Below are positions 25,640-34,148 of a stretch of 64,000 nucleotides of DNA, piece after piece. Source of the stretch: JAPYTY01 sp036338435 (GTDB taxonomy: Bacteria; Acidobacteriota; UBA6911; RPQK01; JADFOI01). Under the pieces are notes generated by a model. That model was given only the letters and a program-made list of their open reading frames with translations, was not told where the DNA came from and searched no databases. The stretch spans positions 1 to 64,000 of the forward strand of contig JAYZCG010000009.1 of assembly GCA_036338435.1 (NCBI GenBank), in the 5' to 3' direction. Numbering within the stretch: the stretch's first letter is position 1; every line of letters starts with the position of its first letter. The translations under genes and the position numbers were made by a program.

Positions 25640-27394
25640 CTAAAATGCCCCCTCGACCTCATAAACAACCTTGCCATCCACGACGGTCATCAAGATTCGG
25701 AGTCGCTCAAGATCACTTTCTGGAAAAGTCATATAGTCTCCTGCAAGCACGACTAGATCAGCCAATTTACCGGGTTCGATTGAGCCCAGAATGTCCTCCT
25801 CCCCGCTATAAGCGGCGGCCCAAAGAGTGTACATATAAAGGGCCTCTTCCCTACTGACTTTCTCTTCCGGATCTAGCTGACGACCCTTTTGGTCAATGCG
25901 CCTCACCCAGTTTTGGATATTAAATAAGGGGAAAGCGGTGCGGTGAGTGAATGCATCCGCTTCTGCGGCCGGCCTGATGCCAGCTTCGATCAAAGACTTG
26001 ACCGGTTGCATCTTGTACACTGCATCCATGCCATACATTGTGACCAAAGCATCATTACCGTACATGGCTTTTGAATAAACGCTCGGAATAATATCCATTT
26101 CTTTGAGCTGTGCGTAGTGCTCTGGCTGCAACATTAGACCGTGATCAATGCTAAAATGGCGCCCTACTAAAGATTTTTCTTTGTGTGCTTCCTCAAAGAC
26201 TTCAAGCATGAGGGTGTTGCTCATATCACCACTACTATGGAGTGAAGAGACCGTCCAACCATAACGATTAGCCAAAATAATGCTTTGCCGGTCACTAGTA
26301 GCCAAATCACCGCTTTCTTCCCACTTGTTCATTCCAAAAGGTCCGTAAGGATCCTCCGGCAGGAGCGTAGTCTTGGCCTTAGAAGTGTTAGCAGACCCAT
26401 TGTTGGAGGTTCCATCGACAACCTGTACTGACGTCCCGATTATTTTGAACCAGTCATTGCCAACATCAGTCAGGTTGCCTAATCTTTTTAAATAGGCCTC
26501 CGGATATCCATTTTGGCGCAGAAAATGGTGTGCTACCCGCACCCTCATCGTTAGCTCCCGATGCATCATCAGTTCCCGAAATACTGTAACCTCCAGGCCT
26601 CCAGCTCGCCCCATCAAGGTAGTTAATCCCATCTCATTGTGACGACGGAAAGATGCCTTCTGCGGCTCCAGCAAAGACTCGACTTCCGGCCAAGGTTCTA
26701 GTTCGAATCCAGGAATTCCAGCGGCCGCGCCCCTGAGGTGTCCCGTCAAATCTCCGTTGTCATCTAGAACAATGCCTGCAACATCCTTGGGAATTCTGTC
26801 TAAGACTAGACTATTAGCTACCACCTGGTCATTCATCGCCTCAATATAGAGAGGATTATTTGGAGCAACTTCATCCAAAAGATTCACGTTTAATTCATGG
26901 TTAACTACCGGATTGCTAGGCCCAGACAACGCTAAGAACTCTCCTGGCTGAGCTTCCTTGACTAACGTTCGTAGACCCTCTAAAGCACTCTCCAGAGTAT
27001 CCCAATCAATGTCGTCATCGCTAAATGGAACCGCCATACTTCGATCTCGGGCCGGGCGCGTAACCCACGCTGAGTGCAAATGAGTGTCTATAAACCCCGG
27101 CACGACACTGCGCCCCTCTAGGTCTATCCTTTGGGTCTCTGGACCCGCCATGGCCAAAACCCTTTGGGTGGTTCCCACAGCCAGAAACTTGCCGTCTCGG
27201 ATCGCCACCGCTTGGGCAATGGTAAATTGCTCGTCAGCAGTTATAACCTTGCCGTTATAAAAGACTGCGTCGGCATAAGCGACCACCTCCGCAGGCAGGG
27301 TACCGGCGCTTTGCCCCAATCCTGTCTGGGTCATAGACAACAAAACTACTGCCATCCCACAGCAACGAAAATAACTCTTACAAATTCGAATCAT
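25640..27394 (-). CDS. secreted amidohydrolase-3 family enzyme (paralogue A1)
   Basis: The ATG follows an AAGGAGAT Shine-Dalgarno and a signal peptide (residues 1-29, ending GLGQS). The protein has ADAVFYNGKVITADEQFTI, the metal motif DTHLHSAW, FSIDHGLML in the barrel, and the C-terminal GKLADLVVLAGDYMTFPE. It is strikingly similar to the gene at 36000, including identical stretches such as IDLEGRSVVPGFIDTHLHSAW and MYTLWAAAYSGEEDILGSIE, so the two are paralogues. Periplasmic hydrolysis of an amide or similar bond is expected, substrate unknown. The next amidohydrolase on the same strand ends 29 nt upstream of its start. Confidence 0.87.
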   Translation of the reverse strand: MIRICKSYFRCCGMAVVLLSMTQTGLGQSAGTLPAEVVAYADAVFYNGKVITADEQFTIAQAVAIRDGKFLAVGTTQRVLAMAGPETQRIDLEGRSVVPGFIDTHLHSAWVTRPARDRSMAVPFSDDDIDWDTLESALEGLRTLVKEAQPGEFLALSGPSNPVVNHELNVNLLDEVAPNNPLYIEAMNDQVVANSLVLDRIPKDVAGIVLDDNGDLTGHLRGAAAGIPGFELEPWPEVESLLEPQKASFRRHNEMGLTTLMGRAGGLEVTVFRELMMHRELTMRVRVAHHFLRQNGYPEAYLKRLGNLTDVGNDWFKIIGTSVQVVDGTSNNGSANTSKAKTTLLPEDPYGPFGMNKWEESGDLATSDRQSIILANRYGWTVSSLHSSGDMSNTLMLEVFEEAHKEKSLVGRHFSIDHGLMLQPEHYAQLKEMDIIPSVYSKAMYGNDALVTMYGMDAVYKMQPVKSLIEAGIRPAAEADAFTHRTAFPLFNIQNWVRRIDQKGRQLDPEEKVSREEALYMYTLWAAAYSGEEDILGSIEPGKLADLVVLAGDYMTFPESDLERLRILMTVVDGKVVYEVEGAF

Positions 27395-27423
27395 ACTATC
27401 TCCTTATTCGCACAAAGTCGGCA

Positions 27424-29433
27424 CTAGTCCATAAGGGCTGCTTCCCTTTTTCCCTCTACTGTGAAGGCTTCACCAATTTCAGCAATTTCACTGTCTTCAA
27501 AGCTGTAGTGGGGACCTACCGGTGCGGTTTCCCATTCACTTGCCAAAGTCTCATTTAACACGATGACCTTTCCCCCCACCATAGTCATGAGCGGTCGAAT
27601 CTTGAGAAGATCATCAACGGGAACAGTAAAATAGTCTCGATCCATAACCATAAAATCTGCCCATTTCCCCGTCTCAAGGGTGCCAAGCTCATCCTCCTTC
27701 ATGATGTAGCGAGAGGCCCAAGCGGTCCACATCTTCAAAGCATGTACCCGATCAATCCGTTCCTCGGGTTGCCACACTCTCCCATCATATTTCCGGGTAA
27801 TAGCTTGCCACAACATAAAGAAAGGTGGCTGGCGCTGCCCACGTCTCACAGTACCTTCGCCTCCTCCTCCTTTGAAAGCACCGCCGCCGTAGTGCTGTCC
27901 CACCAGATTTACTCCAGATTCGATCCAAGTCCTAAATGGAATGAAAAAGTCCTCAATGTTATCAGTGTAGGGACCATAATCCTTGATCCATGAACGCATC
28001 ACACTCACGTAGTCGGGACCGCAACTAAGGATGAGCCCATACCTCTTAATCTTGTCAATTACATCGGGCTGTTTCCCAATCAAATCACAATGCTCTAAGG
28101 CAAAGTGCTGATCATGAATGTCCTGCACCGACATACCTGTTAGTTCTCTAGCCTCATCGACCATCTCAATGAATCTTCTCAGACTTTCGCTGCCACAGGT
28201 ATGTACTCCCTTAATCCTCCAGCCTGCCCTAATTGCATTAACCAAAGTGTCCCAATGCAAATCCCCCTTTTGGGGACATGTCTCACGGGCCTTCAGGTGA
28301 GCCGGGGCATTGGTATCTGGTCCCAGACAGGACTCTGGGAAGTGTGAATCCCATCGCTCTGAGGCCACACCATCAAACCAGAAATAGTCATTGCCAATCC
28401 CCTGCAAAACGCCGGTACGCCGATACAATTGTCGGGTCTCCTGGGGATCGGTCGGCATCCGGTGCACTTCGTAATGTGCGTTGAACCGGATTGGCATTTG
28501 TCCCATCTCGGCTAGTCTGGCATATCCGGTCATCACTTTGGGAAACTGTACTCGACTTGAAAACGTTGTAACTCCTAAGGAGGCCCACGCCTCAGACTCC
28601 AGTTTTAGCATCTGAGCCAACGTATTGGGCTCCAGACCCTCCAGAAAGAGTTCCCAGGTGATCACCGACATTTCTTGACTCCCGACCCATCCGATATCCG
28701 GGATGTCTTCGCCAATCACATCGCCATGCATTGTCTCTTGGATAGAGGCAGAATAACCGGGCAGGAAATCATTGATAACCTCCAAACCTTTGGAGTTAAT
28801 AAACCCTCGATTCCCAGGTCGCACCAGGATGGGATTATCAGGAGCCCACTGATCCAATGCACGGCGATTAGTCAAAACCCGTGTAGCTCCCCAAACACCT
28901 ATCTGTTTAGGATCAGACGGATGACCATCAACCGCAACCATGAGCCATTTACCGGGTTCCATGTTTGCCACGGCTTCTTGAATTCCATCTCGGAGAGCAC
29001 CTTGAGTTCTCTCCAGATCCAACTCTGCCTCAACTGTCACCTCCTCAGCCGGATACTCGTACCCAAAACGGTCTAACCAACGCAACGACCTTCCATAAAT
29101 ATGCTGGTGGGTCTCAATAATGCCCGGAATCAAGGTGCGTCCATTCAGGTCCAACACCTGGGTTCTGCGGCCAGCCAAAGAACGAATTTCCTCGTTAGTA
29201 CCTAGCTTCATGATGGAATCACCTTTAACAGCTACAGCCTCATAGACATTGCCCACTTCAGCCGAAGCTGACTTGTCATCCATACTAACAACCTTACCCC
29301 CAACAAAGATCGTGTCGGCATAGCCCATGATCTCTACCTCGGGTGGCAGTTGCTGTGAGTACAAGAAAAATCCAGGCAAAAAAACGATGAGCACTGTGGC
29401 CCAAAACTTACATTTAGCAGTGTTGATTTTCAT
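27424..29433 (-). CDS. secreted amidohydrolase-3 family enzyme, long form
   Basis: This 669-aa protein has a signal peptide (residues 1-26), the metal motif ETHQHIYG, barrel motifs GVHTCGSESL and FALEHCDLIG, and the C-terminal GKWADFMVMDRDYF. It is longer than its paralogues, with an insertion around residues 330-380 (SCLGPDTNAPAHLK) and a C-terminal acidic extension. It is clearly more distant from the A1/A2 pair. No good Shine-Dalgarno precedes the ATG. It lies 300 nt downstream of cohesin-like copy 3 and 29 nt upstream of paralogue A1, so the three may be one unit. Confidence 0.85.
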   Translation of the reverse strand: MKINTAKCKFWATVLIVFLPGFFLYSQQLPPEVEIMGYADTIFVGGKVVSMDDKSASAEVGNVYEAVAVKGDSIMKLGTNEEIRSLAGRRTQVLDLNGRTLIPGIIETHQHIYGRSLRWLDRFGYEYPAEEVTVEAELDLERTQGALRDGIQEAVANMEPGKWLMVAVDGHPSDPKQIGVWGATRVLTNRRALDQWAPDNPILVRPGNRGFINSKGLEVINDFLPGYSASIQETMHGDVIGEDIPDIGWVGSQEMSVITWELFLEGLEPNTLAQMLKLESEAWASLGVTTFSSRVQFPKVMTGYARLAEMGQMPIRFNAHYEVHRMPTDPQETRQLYRRTGVLQGIGNDYFWFDGVASERWDSHFPESCLGPDTNAPAHLKARETCPQKGDLHWDTLVNAIRAGWRIKGVHTCGSESLRRFIEMVDEARELTGMSVQDIHDQHFALEHCDLIGKQPDVIDKIKRYGLILSCGPDYVSVMRSWIKDYGPYTDNIEDFFIPFRTWIESGVNLVGQHYGGGAFKGGGGEGTVRRGQRQPPFFMLWQAITRKYDGRVWQPEERIDRVHALKMWTAWASRYIMKEDELGTLETGKWADFMVMDRDYFTVPVDDLLKIRPLMTMVGGKVIVLNETLASEWETAPVGPHYSFEDSEIAEIGEAFTVEGKREAALMD

Positions 29434-29733
29434 GGTAATGGACGTACTGGAATCTCAGGCTATCTTCTACCCGCTTCCAGCCGCACGCTCCTTTCACTTT
29501 GGTGGTCAAGATTTACAACATTTCAGGCCAGCTAGTAACGAAAATCGTGCCCAGGTCATTCTCGTTCTTCGACAAGAACTTAGCTTCACCTAGCCTAAGT
29601 CTAGAATTGGGAAAACAAACTGTCAAGACAGTCTAGGACGATTCTACACCACCCGCACCCGCCTCAGCGGCCCGTCTATCATCCTAGGCAAGTCAGTCCA
29701 GCCAGATTCCTGGGCAAATGGAGGGCTAATCCT
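29434..29733. other. 300-bp intergenic region
   Basis: This lies between cohesin-like copy 3 and the long amidohydrolase, both on the minus strand. No ORF with coding character, RNA gene or clear terminator was seen. Confidence 0.5.
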
Positions 29734-30261
29734 TTAGTGCATATAGAAAAAGCACGCAGGTATGAATTCGATGGATGTGATCGATCCACTCAAACCTCGG
29801 GCTGCTAAATCATTTCCGTCCAATGATTTAGCACTCTGGATAAGATTCTCTAATTGGATATCATGGTTAGCAGCAATCTCCTGGGAAATCTCAAAACTCA
29901 GCGTGACCAGCAACCCCTGGTCAATGGAACTAGTCGAAGAAATCTCCACTCTTAGAATTTTTTGTTCACCATCGCCATCATCTCGTACCTGGGTATTCAA
30001 CTTAGCGCCTTGCACATCAACGGCACCACCAAGAACGGCATCAGTGAAAGAAAGTGACGTGGCGGGAAACGCCATCTCGAACACTACCAAACCCACCTGG
30101 GGATCGTTTCGGGTAACTACAGTGACAGGAATCTCTGCCGTGTCGCCCTGGGTAAAGGTATCGACAAGAACCCCGAAATCAATATTGACACCAGGTACAC
30201 CCTGGGGACTGACGACTACAATCACAAGCGCAAATAGGAAAGCTAGGGGAATACTCTTCAT
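29734..30261 (-). CDS. secreted cohesin-like protein with C-terminal CFFYMH tail (copy 3)
   Basis: The 175-aa product has a signal peptide (MKSIPLAFLFALVIVVVS), one cohesin-like beta domain (GVLVDTFTQGDTAEIPVTVV, GLVVFEMAFP, LLVTLSFEIS), and the ending FIPACFFYMH. The tail is coded TGC-TTT-TTC-TAT-ATG-CAC, while copies 1 and 2 use TGT-TTC-TTC-TAC-ATG and CAC or CAT. The identity is thus at the peptide level. It is the first gene of a minus-strand set leading into two amidohydrolases. Function unknown. Confidence 0.8.
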   Translation of the reverse strand: MKSIPLAFLFALVIVVVSPQGVPGVNIDFGVLVDTFTQGDTAEIPVTVVTRNDPQVGLVVFEMAFPATSLSFTDAVLGGAVDVQGAKLNTQVRDDGDGEQKILRVEISSTSSIDQGLLVTLSFEISQEIAANHDIQLENLIQSAKSLDGNDLAARGLSGSITSIEFIPACFFYMH

Positions 30262-30444
30262 AAAACTCTACCGATCTCTTGTTCTGAACCGAAGAGAATA
30301 TCGGTCTGTTAGTTAAAAATCCAGTTAAATTCTTGCCCTCAAAAGACGAACTCACGATTTGACAAAAGTGTAGGATAGCCTTATGTTGACCCTGATCAGG
30401 CTAACCTAATCCAACGCATTATAATTACGAAGGAGTATGCCGAC

Positions 30445-31152
30445 ATGAACTTAGATGAAATAAAAGAAAAACTGGCCCGGGCTTGCCGTATCATCGAAAT
30501 GGAGGGAGTGACACAGGACGGTCGGGGTCATATCTCGTACCTGCACCCCGACGGAGACAAAGTTCTAATTCCTGGACACTTACACGACTATGGGAAAGCG
30601 ATCGCAGATGTTCAAGCCGAAGATATAGTCACTATGGATTTTGATGGAAACGTCATTGAGGGAAAGCACCCTGAGCCGATGGGTGAGTTCTACGTCTATG
30701 TGGCCGCGTTTCAAGCCCGCGAAAACATTAAGAGTGTTTCCCATTTTCATCCCCCATACGCCAACATACTGGCTGCTTCCGGAAATAGTATCTTGCCAAT
30801 CGCCCGTGATGGTTGTGTCTTCTACGATGGAGTTCCTGTTTACGAGGGATACCCTCTATACGTCGGAACCAAAGAGATGGGTGAAGATGTAGTCACCACA
30901 CTGGGCGACAAAAAAGCCGTCCTCCATAAGGGACATGGTGCCTTTGTGGTAGGGGGAACTGTTGAAGAGACTTTGTTCAGATCAGTAAGTCTCGAAAAAG
31001 CTGCCAAAACCCAAGTTTACGCTTCCATCATGGGTGAATTATCTCCCATTCCAATTGGATCCATGACAGAACGAGAAAAACATCCAGATGCTCATATTGT
31101 GGATGACTTTTTCGGATACTATACAGGCAAAATGGAGAAACTAGGAAGGTAA
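30445..31152 (+). CDS. class II aldolase/adducin family protein
   Basis: This 235-aa protein has zinc-ligand motifs SHFHPPYA and LHKGHGAFVVGG, as in AraD/FucA aldolases and decarboxylases such as sulfolactaldehyde or hydroxyphthalate-type enzymes. Members cleave or decarboxylate hydroxy acids or sugar phosphates using Zn2+. The substrate is not determinable. The ATG is preceded by AAGGAG about 11 nt upstream. It is followed after about 90 nt by a 2-hydroxyacid dehydrogenase and then an alpha/beta hydrolase, likely one operon. Confidence 0.85.
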   Translation: MNLDEIKEKLARACRIIEMEGVTQDGRGHISYLHPDGDKVLIPGHLHDYGKAIADVQAEDIVTMDFDGNVIEGKHPEPMGEFYVYVAAFQARENIKSVSHFHPPYANILAASGNSILPIARDGCVFYDGVPVYEGYPLYVGTKEMGEDVVTTLGDKKAVLHKGHGAFVVGGTVEETLFRSVSLEKAAKTQVYASIMGELSPIPIGSMTEREKHPDAHIVDDFFGYYTGKMEKLGR

Positions 31153-31246
31153 GTACAGACCTGAATTTAAGTGTTGCGATGGATCGAAAACTGCCCCAAC
31201 AAAACTCGACGATTATGCCATCATAGCACCACATAAGGACATGTCT

Positions 31247-32218
31247 ATGCCTGACGCTAAGGTCATCTTCCTTCACGGCTTAAACCAGAAAATTCTCGAT
31301 TTAATAACCTCCTATGCACCCGCTGGGTTCGATGTTGTCGTGATCAATGGAGAGCAGTCCGAACAGAAACAAATTAAAGCCATCAAAGACGTCGATTTCC
31401 TGATGGTTTATCGGGCTCATTTGAGCGATCCAGTGCTTAGAGCGGCTACTCAACTACGTCTAATTCAACTACTGGCCGCAGGACATAATCACATGAATCT
31501 CAAACTAATGGGAGAGCTTGGCATTCCCTGTGCTTCAAATGGAGGAGCTAATGCTTGGGCCGTGGCAGATCATACTGTGTTGCTAATTTTGGCAATCTAT
31601 AGGCGTCTAATACCGGCTGATCGAGCTGTCCGTGAGAGCCGTTGGAGATCCCCCATTGACGGATTTAATACCTTCGAGTTGGCCAAGAAAACAGTCGGCA
31701 TACTAGGTATGGGCAATATCGGACAAAAGGTAGTCATGCGTCTCCAGGGTTTCGGTGTTACGATTCAATACTCCGACAAATATCCCCTGACACAGGAGAA
31801 AGAACAGTCACTCGGAGTAAAACAAGTTACACTGGAGGAACTCTTTCAAAGTTCGGACATCATCACCTGCCATGCGCCCTTGACCCCCGAGACCCATCAC
31901 ATAATCAACAAAAAAAGCCTCTCTCTCATGAAGCCCACCGCCATTTTGATTAATACTAGCCGAGGATCGATAGTTGATGAACTTGCCTTGGTTGCGGCAC
32001 TTCAAGACAGACAGATCGCTGGCGCAGGCCTCGATGTTTTTGAAATGGAACCACCTGTCAAAAATAATGTTCTTTTGGGAATGGAGAACGTGGTTTTAAC
32101 CGCTCACAATGCCGGCACCACTTTCGACACTTGGCAACGCCGCGCTGAATTTGCCTATCAAAACATGCAAAGGGTACTGGACGGACAACCTCCCCAGGCA
32201 ATAGCCCAAAACTATTGA
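31247..32218 (+). CDS. D-2-hydroxyacid dehydrogenase, NAD-binding
   Basis: The NAD-binding motif GILGMGNIGQ and the catalytic set Arg (NTSRGS), Glu (LDVFEMEP) and His (LTAHNAG) are all present, so it should be active. The enzyme interconverts 2-hydroxy and 2-oxo acids with NAD(P)H. I prefer the ATG at 31247, seven nt after AAGGA, over the ATG at 31241, which would be only one nt from it. It is 323 aa. The context with an aldolase and hydrolase suggests catabolism of a hydroxy acid rather than serine synthesis. Confidence 0.87.
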   Translation: MPDAKVIFLHGLNQKILDLITSYAPAGFDVVVINGEQSEQKQIKAIKDVDFLMVYRAHLSDPVLRAATQLRLIQLLAAGHNHMNLKLMGELGIPCASNGGANAWAVADHTVLLILAIYRRLIPADRAVRESRWRSPIDGFNTFELAKKTVGILGMGNIGQKVVMRLQGFGVTIQYSDKYPLTQEKEQSLGVKQVTLEELFQSSDIITCHAPLTPETHHIINKKSLSLMKPTAILINTSRGSIVDELALVAALQDRQIAGAGLDVFEMEPPVKNNVLLGMENVVLTAHNAGTTFDTWQRRAEFAYQNMQRVLDGQPPQAIAQNY

Positions 32219-32297
32219 TACCACTTCAAACCAATGTCCCATCACCGCACCATCGCTAGCCCATTCTCGATTCAAATACATGAAAGGATCTACCCTT

Positions 32298-34082
32298 ATG
32301 AAACAGACTAAAACCCTTACTCCAACACTACTAGGCGTGTACCTTTTGTTGATTGCCAGTATTTCAGATCTGGCCGCTGTCGCCCCCCTACCCATGGACT
32401 GTAGTGCTCACATTGGATCAACCCGCATTCTGCAGGGACGCACAATTGGCCCCGAAACCTGTAATATCATTGAAGAACCAGAACTAATCAACTCTTCAGG
32501 TGCTCCCTACCGCCGCCGCCGCATTGAAATTAGTGGGTCGATAGAGGGCTACACGGTGCAAGAACGTCCTCGTTTAGAAATGCTGACTGATCTCCCCGAA
32601 TTTGCATTAGCTCAGCGGGGAAATCTAGGGCCCTACTACCATGTGATTGGCGACTATCATGCAGAGAAAGGAAGTAGTGTGACGCTGTTCCTGCCTAAGT
32701 CTAATGTTGACTGGAATGGAAAGCTTTTCGTCCTGGTTCATGGCATGTCCTCCTACGGTTCTGTGGGCGAGCTTCAACCTAGAAAGCCGGATCAGTACAA
32801 CCCTTTGATGGGCGACAATGCATTTGCCGGACTTATGATTGATAAAGGCTATGCTGTTGCTTACACAAGCCGACCGGCAGCCCGTCATGAAAACGGCGCT
32901 AGCGAGAAGGCTACTATGATCGACGGCACGATACTAGATGGGAAAAGTTTTGGGTATCACGCGGGTTTAATTCGCGACTGGACTAAAATTTCTGAAAATC
33001 TTGTTCAAGCAGAGTTGGGTCGTGCACCGGAACAAACCTATTTCTATGGGAAATCAGCTGGAGCCAGTCTGGGAAGACTTTTCAACTATGCCCCTGAAGC
33101 CAACTATTTCACTGATGGGGAAAGAGTTTTCGATGGCTTTCTGGCTGACGATGCGGGTGGAGGATGGTATATGCCAACGATTGAGTTCGTGCGACGAGAT
33201 GCTCCCGATGGTACCTTTCGACTAGAGAAAGATGTTCGAGATCACCTAGTATTTGATGAGGCCCACAGAAACTCCTTTTCTCCTCAAATAGATGTTGTAC
33301 ATCAGGCCTATGTCGGCGCTGATTTTGTGGCAGGCGACTATCTTTCAAACAAACGCAAAAATGTTCGCCTATTAAATAAGAAAGGTTTGGGAAACAAGAG
33401 TAGAACTTATGAGATCGTGGGTCTGAGTCACGGTGACGCTGGCACCGTTTGGCCGGATAAACGGTGGGTTGAGAATCTCGATTTAAGTGGAATTTTCGAC
33501 TCATTGATTGACGTCTTGGACAATTGGTCAGAAAAAGGAATACAACCAGTCCCCACCCGATCCGACGACTACAATCTCGGTGACATTGACCGTGATGGAA
33601 TATTAGAGAACCCAGCTATCAGACTTCCTGAGATCGCCTGCCCCACCGGAGTTTACTATGAATTTCCACTTGGCATCTCAAGACCCGGTAGCACCGGCTT
33701 CTCTCCTTACCTGGATGTAGAGCGTTTCCCTATCAACGCCGACACAACTCCTCTCCTCGCCAAGGATCGAATTCGAAATAGCCTGGGCCGGCCTGATTTC
33801 AGGGAAGATTGGTTAGAGCCGCTGGACAACAGAGGTAGACCTCTGGACATGAATCACAATCATGTCCGGGATACCCGTGAAACGGTCGAGCAAGCCTGGA
33901 AAAGACGAGCTGTGGAAGGTAAGAGACACGGCACCCTAAATCCCGATGAAGTACTGACACACGCCCGGTATGTGGCCTGTGTGGCCTCAGTGGCTTCGGA
34001 GTTATTCACACAGAAATTTCTAAGCGGCAACGCCATGGTGCACTATACCAAAAAGGCAGTCGAGTCAGCTGTTGGTCGGTGA
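32298..34082 (+). CDS. secreted alpha/beta-hydrolase (esterase-like)
   Basis: The ATG at 32298 follows AAAGGA by about 9 nt and starts a signal peptide (residues 1-27). The nucleophile elbow is GKSAGASLGR (G-x-S-x-G) near residue 255, with a likely catalytic His in VGLSHGD. The fold resembles the large alpha/beta hydrolases often annotated as alpha/beta hydrolase domain-containing protein or tannase-like esterases. The C-terminal 150 residues have no motif I recognise. It is 594 aa. Extracellular or periplasmic ester hydrolysis is inferred, substrate unknown. Confidence 0.7.
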   Translation: MKQTKTLTPTLLGVYLLLIASISDLAAVAPLPMDCSAHIGSTRILQGRTIGPETCNIIEEPELINSSGAPYRRRRIEISGSIEGYTVQERPRLEMLTDLPEFALAQRGNLGPYYHVIGDYHAEKGSSVTLFLPKSNVDWNGKLFVLVHGMSSYGSVGELQPRKPDQYNPLMGDNAFAGLMIDKGYAVAYTSRPAARHENGASEKATMIDGTILDGKSFGYHAGLIRDWTKISENLVQAELGRAPEQTYFYGKSAGASLGRLFNYAPEANYFTDGERVFDGFLADDAGGGWYMPTIEFVRRDAPDGTFRLEKDVRDHLVFDEAHRNSFSPQIDVVHQAYVGADFVAGDYLSNKRKNVRLLNKKGLGNKSRTYEIVGLSHGDAGTVWPDKRWVENLDLSGIFDSLIDVLDNWSEKGIQPVPTRSDDYNLGDIDRDGILENPAIRLPEIACPTGVYYEFPLGISRPGSTGFSPYLDVERFPINADTTPLLAKDRIRNSLGRPDFREDWLEPLDNRGRPLDMNHNHVRDTRETVEQAWKRRAVEGKRHGTLNPDEVLTHARYVACVASVASELFTQKFLSGNAMVHYTKKAVESAVGR

Positions 34083-34148
34083 AGATAGACTTTTTCCTGG
34101 GGGGGGTAGGATACACGACCGTACCAACAGTACCCCTAAAGTGCAGAA

